Below, in pieces: positions 7,916 to 14,559 of a DNA stretch of 23,477 nucleotides (the first letter of the stretch is position 1; each line of letters opens with the position of its first letter). The notes below the pieces were generated by a model that saw only the letters and a list, made by a program, of their open reading frames with translations, was not told the DNA's origin and searched no databases. A program made the translations under genes and the position numbers. The stretch covers positions 1 through 23,477 of the forward strand of contig DASRSL010000217.1 of the NCBI GenBank assembly GCA_035656495.1. The letters run 5' to 3'. The DNA comes from Roseiarcus sp035656495. GTDB lineage: Bacteria > Pseudomonadota > Alphaproteobacteria > Rhizobiales > Beijerinckiaceae.

Positions 7916-9349
7916 TCAAGCAGCCGCAGCCCGGCCCTCCCGCTCGCGGATCTCGTAGATTTCGAACGCCTCGCTGACGCCGCGCAGCGACAGCTGCCTC
8001 GACGCGGTGCGGTAGCCCGCGTCGCCGACGAGGCGCGCGACTTCGGCGCTCTCGACGATCGGCTTGGTCGCCAGGATCGCGCTCGGCTCGGCGAGGTCCT
8101 GCACGCGCGAGGCGATGTTGACGGTCTGGCCGAAATAATCCTGCCGTTCGTCGAGCACCACCGCGAGGCATGGACCCTGGTGCAGGCCGATGTTGAGGGC
8201 GAGATCCTCGCTGCCGCGCTCGTCGTTGATCCTTCGCATCGCTTCTCGCATCCGCATGGCCGAGCGCAGGGCTCGGTCCGGCGTCGGAAAGGTCGCCATT
8301 ACGGCGTCGCCGATCGTCTTCACCACAGCGCCGCCCTCGGCGGCGACCGCGGCGATGAGCTCGCCGAAATGGCTGCGGACGAGATCGAAGGCGGCGAGAT
8401 CGCCGACCCGGTCGTAGAGCGCGGTCGAGCCCCTGAGGTCGGTGAAGAGGATGGTGAGATTCGTAATCTTGAAGCGCTGCTCCGGGTCGAACGTGCCGGT
8501 GCGGTAAAGGTCGCGGAAGGTCTGGTTGCTGAGGAGCCGGGTCGCGGTGAGGTAGGGGCGAGTGCGGCTGGCGAGCTTGTCCATCTCCGCGCCGTGCAGC
8601 CAGATCCCCGGCAGCGTCCGCCGGGCGGACTTGTTCTCGAACGAGACGCGCATCGGGCCGGGCTGGAGTTTGACCGTCCCGTTGTGGGCGCGGGCGTCGG
8701 TGAAGACGACCGACAGACTTCGGCGCTCGTGGGTTTCTTCGCCCGAGACATCGAGAAAGATCGAGGAGTGGGTAATCGCATCGAAAACGATGATGAGACC
8801 CTGCGGCAGGGCGAGCGACATCGCCGCCTTTTCGCCTGGCTCCAGCTCCATCGCGTCGAGCGTCAGATTCTGGACGACGACGTCGACCTCCTCCGGCACC
8901 TCGGCGCCGGAGCCCCAGAAAATCTGGCGCATGTACTCGGCGAAGGGAAGCGAATCCGGATCGTGCGCCCCGATCCGGCGAATCCGCGGATTCACCGTGA
9001 AGGTGACCTCGACGAGCTGGTCGAGCGTCGGCTCATGGTCGGCCGCGCAAAGCGAGCAGAAATAGTGGGATCGATCGAAGCTCTTGAGCGCGGCTCCGGT
9101 CTCGAGCAGCCCGCCGCAGCCGGGGCAGAGCATGCTCCACGACATATCGAAGACTCCGAGCCGCGCAGCGTGGACGAGCGCGCCAATCGTCGCTTCCTCG
9201 TCGAAGCCATGGGCGGCCGCGAAGGCGAGCGGGTTGATGCGGTTGAGCGCGCGATCGGGCGCCGCCTCGACCGCCGTCTTCAGCGCGTCGGCGACTGAGG
9301 GCTCCGCAGCCTGCCGGAGCAAATCCCAGAGTGCGGACGTTTCAGCCAT
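7916..9349 (-). CDS. Class III adenylate/guanylate cyclase, tandem paralogue
   Basis: A 477-residue soluble cyclase with the same architecture as its downstream neighbour: CPGC (75-78) and CSLC (98-101), a DUF5939-like region, then a cyclase domain with D304, K344, D348, D404, N411 and R415 in the expected motifs. In the cyclase domain the two copies differ at about 17 of 170 positions by eye; the N-terminal 60 residues and the 145-165 segment differ most. Duplication with sensor divergence is the natural reading. The start at 9349 has GGAGG 7 nt upstream and aligns with the paralogue's MAET start; the longer frame to 9568 is an unsupported extension. It is divergent from the ATP-grasp-like remnant. 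What the zinc-ribbon/DUF5939 region senses is not known to me. Confidence 0.9.
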   Translation of the reverse strand: MAETSALWDLLRQAAEPSVADALKTAVEAAPDRALNRINPLAFAAAHGFDEEATIGALVHAARLGVFDMSWSMLCPGCGGLLETGAALKSFDRSHYFCSLCAADHEPTLDQLVEVTFTVNPRIRRIGAHDPDSLPFAEYMRQIFWGSGAEVPEEVDVVVQNLTLDAMELEPGEKAAMSLALPQGLIIVFDAITHSSIFLDVSGEETHERRSLSVVFTDARAHNGTVKLQPGPMRVSFENKSARRTLPGIWLHGAEMDKLASRTRPYLTATRLLSNQTFRDLYRTGTFDPEQRFKITNLTILFTDLRGSTALYDRVGDLAAFDLVRSHFGELIAAVAAEGGAVVKTIGDAVMATFPTPDRALRSAMRMREAMRRINDERGSEDLALNIGLHQGPCLAVVLDERQDYFGQTVNIASRVQDLAEPSAILATKPIVESAEVARLVGDAGYRTASRQLSLRGVSEAFEIYEIREREGRAAAA

Positions 9350-9452
9350 CGTGGTTCCTCCGTTTCTGGACGTCTGCTTCATGTAGGCGAAAGTTTTGCC
9401 GCCGCCAGGGCGGCCGTCGCGCGCCGGCAGGTTCCGCGGCGAGCACGGGCTC

Positions 9453-9905
9453 ATGTGCCGCCTTCTCGGCGAACGGGGCTGGCCGGCCGCCGTCGCATCG
9501 GCCTCGGACACGCGATCGGACGACGGACGGCTGACATTCGACGGGCGGGAAGCCGCCTTTGTCGTCAACCGCTCGACGGACTTCTTCTGGCGCTCCGACG
9601 CCCTGGTCGGGCCGACCCGGCTCCGCCGACTCGTGAGACAGGGCGACCTCTACGTCGCCCAGAAGCGGATCGCCAAGTCCGCAATCCGTTCCGCCGGCGC
9701 CGATCTGTGGACCGACCTGCGCGTCTGGGCCTACCGAGGCGAAATCGTCCTTCTGTCGGGACGAGCGTCACGGCGGCCGGACCGGCTGGACCTGGCGCCG
9801 CCCGGCCGCATTCTTTCACGCCGGGCAGGCGAACTCAATCCGCCATTTGAGCGGGAGCGGCCGACCCGTCGCGCGGCAATTTTGCCCGGTCTGGCCCGCG
9901 GTTGA
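9453..9905 (+). pseudogene. Probable remnant of an ATP-grasp-like protein
   Basis: The frame is open but appears to be a shortened relic. 'CRLLGERGWPAAVASASD' and 'DGREAAFVVNRSTDFFW' resemble the N-terminal part, and 'YVAQKRIAKSAIR' and 'LWTDLRVWAYRGEIVLLSGR' with 'ASRRPDRLDLAPPG' resemble the C-terminal part, of an ATP-grasp-like hypothetical protein of proteobacteria. As I recall the family, about 100 residues carrying the nucleotide-binding core should lie between these blocks. Here 'RSDALVGPTRLRRLVRQGD' joins them directly, suggesting an internal deletion. The end after 'LAPPG' also looks degraded. The open frame extends upstream to 9396. Family assignment is from memory; the protein could instead be an intact short gene of unknown function. 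Confidence 0.4.
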
Positions 9906-9928
9906 CCCCACGCAAGTTGGCGGCCAAT

Positions 9929-9954
9929 GGAACCTCTATGATTGGAAAACGGTT
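9929..9954 (+). promoter_or_regulatory. Candidate EcfG-type (general stress) promoter for the HPF/cold-shock gene
   Basis: GGAAC at 9929-9933 is followed after exactly 17 nt by GGTT at 9951-9954. The alphaproteobacterial general-stress sigma factor EcfG recognises GGAAC with a (C)GTT box at this distance. The downstream start codon is at 10008, leaving a leader of about 45 nt. The same motif with the same spacing recurs at 10707-10732. Confidence 0.6.
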
Positions 9955-10007
9955 AGCGACAGCGACCTTATCGTCGCTGGGAGTTCATCCGGCGCGTGAG
10001 GGACAAA

Positions 10008-10574
10008 ATGCAGACGCCAGTCGACATCGCCTTCCGGCAGTGCGAGCCATCGGAAGAGATCCGATCCGAGATCGCTGCGCAGGCGCAACGCCTCGAAAAA
10101 TTCAGTCCTCGCATCACGAGTTGTCATGTCGTTGTCGACCGCCCGCAAACCCGGCATCGCAACGGTGATTTGTTTCAGGTTCGGCTTCGCATAGCCATGC
10201 CGGGGAATAAGGACGTGGTCGTCGACAGGCGGCGCAGCGACGCCCCCGAGCGCGAGCACCCGCGGGTCGCGATCAGGGAGGCCTTTGACGCTGCGGTGCG
10301 CCAGATCGAGGAGGCCCAGCGCGAGTTGCGCGGTCAAGTCAAGGAGCATCCGATTGAAGACCATGGCCGCGTCGCGAAGTTTCTCGGGGGCGACGAGTGC
10401 GGCTTCATCGAAACGCCGGACGGTCGAGAAGTCTATTTTCACCGCAATGCGGTGCTTAATGGGGCCTTCGGCCGGTTGACGGTCGGCTCGGAAGTCCGCT
10501 TCGTCGAGGAAGAGGGCGTAAAGGGCCCGCAAGCGAGCACGGTCCGCCTCGTCGGCAAGCATCATCTCCCGTAG
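10008..10574 (+). CDS. Ribosome hibernation (HPF/RaiA-like) and cold-shock-domain fusion protein
   Basis: A 188-residue two-domain protein. Residues 1-115 resemble the HPF/RaiA/sigma-54-modulation fold, with a first strand 'VDIAFRQCEPSEEI', the helix 'EIAAQAQRLEKFSPRI', the strand 'SCHVVVDRP' and a long helix 'IREAFDAAVRQIEEAQREL'. This domain binds the decoding region of idle ribosomes. Residues 120-183 form a cold-shock domain: 'GRVAKFLGGDECGFIE' includes the RNP1-like GFI, and 'EVYFHRNAV' is the RNP2-like motif. The fusion suggests a ribosome- and RNA-binding stress factor. ATG 10008 has GAGGGA just upstream; a GTG at 9996 is a less likely start. It follows a candidate EcfG promoter, consistent with stress induction. 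Confidence 0.85.
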   Translation: MQTPVDIAFRQCEPSEEIRSEIAAQAQRLEKFSPRITSCHVVVDRPQTRHRNGDLFQVRLRIAMPGNKDVVVDRRRSDAPEREHPRVAIREAFDAAVRQIEEAQRELRGQVKEHPIEDHGRVAKFLGGDECGFIETPDGREVYFHRNAVLNGAFGRLTVGSEVRFVEEEGVKGPQASTVRLVGKHHLP

Positions 10575-10706
10575 AGCGGTCTTTGGCGACGCGTGTGTGG
10601 GTTCGCCTCAGCGTGCATGAGGGCGACCTTCCTGTCACGCGACCTGCCAGGCTGGCCTTCCATTCGCGTCTGAAGGCGCGCCGCCCAAATAAAACGGAAG
10701 GGCAAC

Positions 10707-10732
10707 GGAACCGTCTACGCCCCGGTTCGGTT
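10707..10732 (+). promoter_or_regulatory. Candidate EcfG-type promoter for the small membrane-protein operon
   Basis: GGAAC (10707-10711), 17 nt, then GGTT (10729-10732). Spacing and boxes are identical to the element at 9929-9954. Transcription would begin near 10740, about 28 nt before the 24-codon gene at 10768. Two identical spacers in front of two adjacent transcription units make chance less likely, though the motif is short. Confidence 0.6.
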
Positions 10733-10767
10733 GAGTTTGGTTTCGTATCATCGCGCCGGAGACGACA

Positions 10768-10842
10768 ATGAATGGTCTGATCTATCTCGTCGGCTTGATC
10801 GTTGTGATCATGTTCATTCTCTCCTTCTTGGGACTTCGTTGA
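10768..10842 (+). CDS. 24-residue single-helix membrane peptide
   Basis: A very short gene encoding Met-Asn-Gly followed by one hydrophobic helix ('LIYLVGLIVVIMFILSFLG') and a final Leu-Arg. The peptide is almost exactly one membrane span. Support comes from GGAGA (10758-10762) 5 nt before the ATG, from the TGATG overlap of its stop with the start of the next gene (shared A at 10842), and from the candidate stress promoter just upstream. I recall similar tiny 'LIYLIGLIVVV..LSFLGLR' peptides in alphaproteobacteria. It may be a subunit or regulator of the membrane protein it is coupled to; that is inference. Confidence 0.7.
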   Translation: MNGLIYLVGLIVVIMFILSFLGLR

Positions 10843-11708
10843 TGGCGCCGAGTACCTTGGCCGAACAACCGGACGCCGAAGCGACCGTCCCTGGTCCGAT
10901 GTATCTGCATTGGGGTCCGGTCTTTGCCGGCGCGATCGTCGCCGCGGCGGTTTCATTTGTTCTTATTTCCTTTGGGTCCGGCATCGGTTTGGCGATCGCC
11001 TCGCCGTCGTCGAGCTGGCGGGACACTTCCTCAGCTTTGGCGCTGCTCGGGGGTCTGTGGTTATTGCTGACGTCGCTCGCCGCCTTCGGACTCGGGGGAT
11101 ATCTGGCCGGCCGCCTGCGCGAAACCTGGAGCGATACGACGCCCGACGCTACCGAATTTCGCGATGGAATCCACGGCGTCCTGGTGTGGGGTGTCGCGAT
11201 CATCATCGGAGCCTTCCTGGCTCTCTCGGCCACGCGAACGTATCCGGGTCAAGCCGCCGACTTGAAGGCCCCGACCGCGACAACCGCCGAACCCCTGCTG
11301 GCGTTCGAGCTTGATCGGCTGTTTCGATCGGATCGCACACCCGCCGAGCCCGGGAACGATCCCGAGCTTCGAGCCCAGGCGGCCAGGATCATCACCACCG
11401 GCCTCGGGCACTCCGGAATGGCGCCGGACGACCGCGCCTACCTCGTTCACATGGTTCAGGTCAGGACCGGCTTTTCTCAGCCGGATGCCGAAAGCCGCGT
11501 CAATCACGTGATCGGAGAGGCGAACGATGCGATCGCAAAAGCTCGGCATGGAGCCGTCATTCTGGCGTTCATGGTCGCCTGCTCGCTCATGCTCGGTCTG
11601 GCGGTGGCCTGGTTGGCAGCGGCGTTCGGCGGACAGCATCGCGACGGCGCCGTAAACCACCCGTTCTGGCGTCGCTGGGAAGTCGACCGGGCCTTCTTCA
11701 TCCGATAG
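10842..11708 (+). CDS. Four-helix membrane protein of unknown function
   Basis: A 288-residue protein with predicted membrane helices at about 26-52, 66-90, 110-130 and 237-263, and a soluble, charged loop (about 131-236) between the third and fourth. 'YLHWGPVFAGAIVAAAVSFV' followed by 'SFGSGIGLAIASPS' is a pattern seen in conserved alphaproteobacterial membrane proteins without assigned function. The Gly-rich second helix ('GLGGYLAGRLRE') suggests tight packing or oligomerisation. The start at 10842 overlaps the stop of the 24-residue peptide gene (TGATG), and no independent ribosome-binding site is evident, so translation is probably coupled. The open frame to 10731 upstream is not used because it would cover the small gene. 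Confidence 0.8.
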   Translation: MAPSTLAEQPDAEATVPGPMYLHWGPVFAGAIVAAAVSFVLISFGSGIGLAIASPSSSWRDTSSALALLGGLWLLLTSLAAFGLGGYLAGRLRETWSDTTPDATEFRDGIHGVLVWGVAIIIGAFLALSATRTYPGQAADLKAPTATTAEPLLAFELDRLFRSDRTPAEPGNDPELRAQAARIITTGLGHSGMAPDDRAYLVHMVQVRTGFSQPDAESRVNHVIGEANDAIAKARHGAVILAFMVACSLMLGLAVAWLAAAFGGQHRDGAVNHPFWRRWEVDRAFFIR

Positions 11709-11946
11709 CCATCGTCGAGTTCCTGGACCAATGGGGCGCGAGGGTTTTTGATCCGACGCAACTCAGCGCCTCGCCGCCGCCGACGCTTGCGCATTTCACC
11801 GGCGGCGAGCCGAGCAGAGCCGAACGCCCCGATTTGCGCCGGCGCAGATCTTGCGGACGCCCAGCATGATACCGAGATGAGAATCAGTCCGACACTTGAA
11901 ACCCGCCGGGTGGCGGGCGGCGGGAATCGCCGTGGAGAAGCTAATC

Positions 11947-12432
11947 ATGCGCAAGCGCAACATTCCTCATGACGCGATCGTCTTTGTGGGGGACGGACGC
12001 AAGGCCCTCTTCCTGCGCAACGACGGCGACGAGATATTCGCGAATTTCCTCACGGAGAATGTTTTCGTCGATGAAAATCCGATGACGCGCGATCAGGGGA
12101 CCGATCGGCCGGGCCGGGGCTTTGCGAGCGCCCATTCGACGAGACGCAGCGCCGTGGAGGCGACCGACTGGCACGAGATAGAGAAGCAGCGCTTCGCCGA
12201 ACGCGTCTCTGAGGCGCTCCAAAGATTGGTCCGGGAGCGCGGCGCGCCGGCGCTTGTCGTCGCGGCTCCGCCGAAAATCCTGGCCGACCTGCGCGCCGCC
12301 CTGCACCCCGACGTGAAGGCGCGGGTGATCGCCGAGATCAACAAGGACTTCACCAACGAGCCGGTGTGGGAGATCGAGCGGCATGTCGTCGCTTCGCTGG
12401 CTGTCGCCGAGGCGCCGGGCGAACGGTTCTAG
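11947..12432 (+). CDS. Host_attach family protein ('required for attachment to host cells')
   Basis: A 161-residue protein of the Host_attach family, related to the archaeal/eukaryotic release-factor-like (baeRF) group. Recognisable parts are the N-terminal strand 'DAIVFVGDGRKALFLRN' (residues 9-25), the central 'WHEIEKQRFAERVSEAL' helix, 'ALVVAAPPKILADLRAAL' and 'INKDFTNEPVWEIERHV' near the end. The name comes from an Agrobacterium attachment locus; the biochemical role is unproved, and a ribosome or RNA link has been suggested by the fold. ATG 11947 is preferred over ATG 11896 because GGAG lies 8-9 nt upstream and homology begins there. It follows a 238-bp gap after the membrane protein, so it may have its own promoter. 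Confidence 0.8.
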   Translation: MRKRNIPHDAIVFVGDGRKALFLRNDGDEIFANFLTENVFVDENPMTRDQGTDRPGRGFASAHSTRRSAVEATDWHEIEKQRFAERVSEALQRLVRERGAPALVVAAPPKILADLRAALHPDVKARVIAEINKDFTNEPVWEIERHVVASLAVAEAPGERF

Positions 12433-12765
12433 CCCTCCGGTCGCCGACGGGCGCCATCAAGAGGCCGGCTGCAGGGCGGCCGCCCTCAAACGGTTTGAAC
12501 CGTTGCTCGGCCGGTCGGGACTCGATCAACTTCCGGTTCGTTTGCTCGGCCGCTGAGTCGAGCGCCGAAGAGCGGCTGCAAACAGAAAAGGCCGCCTGGA
12601 GGCGGCCGCCGAGTTTGTCCAAGATCACCAAGCCGAGGACATCCGGGTTCTTGCGCGAGGGGCAAGCGCGACAAACCCGAAGCTTGCGGCGCCGATCGCC
12701 GTCTCTTCAGCCAAGCCGGCAGCTCATAAAACCGTTTGGGTTGCAGAATTTTCCCCGTTTTTAGG
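12433..12765. other. Intergenic region with palindromes and a terminator
   Basis: No gene is seen between the convergent Host_attach and PEP-CTERM-like genes. AGGGCGGCCGCCCT at 12473-12486 is a perfect 14-bp palindrome. AACGGTT-TG-AACCGTT at 12489-12504 is a second perfect dyad directly after it. The latter's half-site AACGGTT also occurs at the stop codon of the Host_attach gene (12422-12428). Neither is followed by a U-tract. The minus-strand terminator at 12577-12607 is listed separately. Confidence 0.5.
12577..12607 (-). terminator. Intrinsic terminator of the PEP-CTERM-like gene
   Basis: Read on the minus strand, GGCCGCC-TCCA-GGCGGCC (12607-12590) is a perfect 7-bp G/C stem with a 4-nt loop, followed immediately by TTTTCTGTTT. 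This is a textbook factor-independent terminator. It lies about 160 bp past the stop codon at 12766, leaving a rather long 3' untranslated region. Confidence 0.75.
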
Positions 12766-13107
12766 TCAAGAAAACAGGTAACGGCGCTTGCGTGGGGAGC
12801 GGAAAGCGGCGAAACCGAGGCCGGCGAAGCCGAGGGCGAGCATCGCCCAGGTCGGAACCTCGGGAAGCTCGACGCCGAAGATGCGGTCCGATGGCGGCGG
12901 GCTGGCGTCCGCAGCGTGGACCTCGTATGCGCCGGCCGCGTTCGGATCGCTGTTCACCCATTCAATTGGAACGTTATAAGTCCAAGGCGCAAAGTGACCA
13001 TGACCGCTCCCGAACGTAACAGTAACGACTTCGGCGTAAGCTGGCGCGACGGAAAGAATTCCAATCGTCGCGATCGCTCCGCTCAAGACACCCCTGAGAG
13101 TCCCCAT
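12766..13107 (-). CDS. Small exported protein with PEP-CTERM-like sorting tail
   Basis: A 113-residue secreted protein. Residues 1-25 form a Sec signal peptide ending 'VAPAYA'. The mature part is short, with a Gly/His-rich patch ('GSGHGHFAPW'). The C-terminus has the tripartite sorting arrangement: 'PEVPTWAM' (82-89), a hydrophobic helix 'LALGFAGLGFAAF' and a basic end 'RSPRKRR'. This is the alphaproteobacterial variant of the PEP-CTERM signal, which an exosortase is expected to cleave; no exosortase gene is in the window. Start 13107 (MGTLRG) is chosen because GGAAGGA lies upstream and the signal peptide begins there; the frame to 13176 adds an unlikely charged extension. The role of the mature domain is unknown. 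Confidence 0.75.
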   Translation of the reverse strand: MGTLRGVLSGAIATIGILSVAPAYAEVVTVTFGSGHGHFAPWTYNVPIEWVNSDPNAAGAYEVHAADASPPPSDRIFGVELPEVPTWAMLALGFAGLGFAAFRSPRKRRYLFS

Positions 13108-13343
13108 TTCCCCATCCTTCCCCGACAAACTGGCTCGAAGACGCCCTTCCTGGTAAGAATCCGGCCGCCCAGCCATGAGTCGGCGCGGATCAGGTTACGC
13201 TACGGAAACACAACTATCGGGGTTGCAAGCTATCGTCAACCATTTTTTCGGGGCCGATGATGTAAACTAACGCTCACTCGTGTGAGCCGTGGCTCGCGCC
13301 CTCGGGAAGCGCGGCGCGGCAAAAGCCGGGCGCGGCGCGCGCC

Positions 13344-13966
13344 GTGTTTTCACCCACGGGATTGCCGCCGGAATTTCAGTGGCTGCGCACGCCCTATCCC
13401 GAGCGCATCTTCGCGCTTTCGGCGCGGCCCGGCTGGCTCAGGCTCATCGGGCGCGAATCGATCGGCTCGTGGTTCGAGCAAGCCCTCGTCGCCCGGCGGC
13501 AGGAACACTTCTCCTACCGCGCGGAGACCGAGCTCGATTTCCGGCCGCAGAACTTTCAGCAGGCGGCGGGAATCACGGCCTACTACAACCAGCACAAGTT
13601 TCATTTTCTCGCCGTCGTATGGCGCGAGACGACAGGGCGCGCGCTGACGATCCTGAGCTGCGAGGCCGATTATCCCGACGGGAGGCTGAGCTTCCCGCTC
13701 GCCGAGCCCGTTCGGCTCGACGCCGACGGCCCGGTGCGGCTCTCCGTCGCGGTCGAACGCGAGACGCTGCAGTTCTCCTTCGCTCATGGCGAGGAATGGC
13801 GGAAGATCGGACCCCGTCCTCGACGCTTCGATCTTTTCCGACGAAGCCGGACGCGGGGAGCACGGCTCCTTCACCGGCGCCTTCGTCGGCATGGCCGCTT
13901 TCGACACTTCCGGCGGGGCGATTCCCGCAGAACTATCGATATTTCCTGTACGAGGGTTTCGACTGA
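13344..13966 (+). pseudogene. Truncated, frameshifted glycoside hydrolase family 43 remnant
   Basis: Only the C-terminal concanavalin-like domain of a GH43 beta-xylosidase/arabinofuranosidase-type enzyme remains. 'LPPEFQWLRTPYPERIFALS', then 'RLIGRESIGSWFEQALVARR' and 'QQAAGITAYYNQHKFHFLAV' are in one frame. The homologous text moves to a second frame at 13812-13815, where CCCC probably contains one extra C, and continues 'PVLDASIFSDEAGRGEHGSF' and 'TGAFVGMAAFDTSG'. It moves again near 13927-13931 to end 'NYRYFLYEGFD' with TGA 13964-13966. The five-bladed catalytic domain, normally some 300 residues upstream of this, is absent. A single error might explain one indel but not the missing catalytic domain. 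Confidence 0.8.
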
Positions 13967-14016
13967 GCGGATTGCTCGGCCAGCCAAACGCACGGTCCAA
14001 TGACGCAGCGATCCCC

Positions 14017-14095
14017 AATTCACCACAAAGGGCATGACGCACACGAGGCAGCGCTTTGTGTATCTTCGTGTCCTTCGTGCCCTTTGTGGTGAATT
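14017..14095. repeat. Long inverted repeat (18-bp perfect arms)
   Basis: AATTCACCACAAAGGGCA (14017-14034) is matched by its exact reverse complement at 14078-14095, enclosing 43 nt. Inside, ACACGA (14041-14046) can pair with TCGTGT (14065-14070), extending the hairpin past a bulge. The 'cttcgtgtccttcgtg...ctttgtggtgaa' wording resembles a widely dispersed non-coding repeat I recall from many bacterial genomes. Here it sits just after the GH43 remnant. It could stop transcription from either side. Confidence 0.8.
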
Positions 14096-14231
14096 CGTCT
14101 TCCCCCAATCCGTTGTCGGGCGGCGCCCCGAAATGAACGCGCGTTGACCTGCCTATGAGTTGACAGTCGGCGAACGGATTGGCACGGGCTTGATCTAGGC
14201 CATTTGGCGGAAAGCGGGAGGGCGCAATCGC

Positions 14232-14528
14232 ATGTCGATCGATGGAACCTGGAACCTGACGATAGAGACGCCGATCGGCGCGCAGGAATCGACCTTGGAG
14301 GCGCATGCCTCCGGCGGCGCGCTGACGGGGACGCAATCGAGCCCCGACGGGGCAGAGGCCATTCAGGACGGCGTGGTCAACGGCGACGAGGCAAGCTGGT
14401 CCGTCACCATCTCTTCGCCGATGGCGATGACGCTGGAGTTCAAGGGCGCGGTCGACGGCGACACGCTCTCCGGTTCGGTGAAGCTCGGCATGTTCGGCGA
14501 AGCGAAATTCACCGGCGTCCGCGCCTGA
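14232..14528 (+). CDS. Small conserved beta-rich protein of unknown function
   Basis: A 98-residue soluble protein with no signal peptide or membrane helix. It begins 'SIDGTWNLTIETPIGAQEST' and ends with 'MTLEFKGAVDGDTLSGSVKL' and 'GEAKFTG'. The alternating pattern with repeated G-x-W/G-x-L turns suggests an up-and-down beta barrel built of similar strand pairs, in the style of small ligand-binding folds. I do not know an assigned function. GGGAGGG lies 9-10 nt before the ATG. It converges with the broken hypA, their ends separated by about 30 bp. Confidence 0.7.
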   Translation: MSIDGTWNLTIETPIGAQESTLEAHASGGALTGTQSSPDGAEAIQDGVVNGDEASWSVTISSPMAMTLEFKGAVDGDTLSGSVKLGMFGEAKFTGVRA

Positions 14529-14559
14529 GGTCGGGCGACAGTTGGACGAGGGTCCTTCG

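Noticed and set aside
7778..9298. Long plus-strand open frame of 506 codons opposite the upstream cyclase
   Set aside because: It is antisense to a gene with clear catalytic motifs, is rich in Arg/His/Asp from reversed codon bias, and has no recognisable domain. The same applies to the plus-strand frame 5937-7214.
14160..14195. TTGACA near 14160 as a -35 box for the small beta-rich gene
   Set aside because: No TATAAT-like box lies 16-18 nt downstream; the position holds CACGGG-like sequence.
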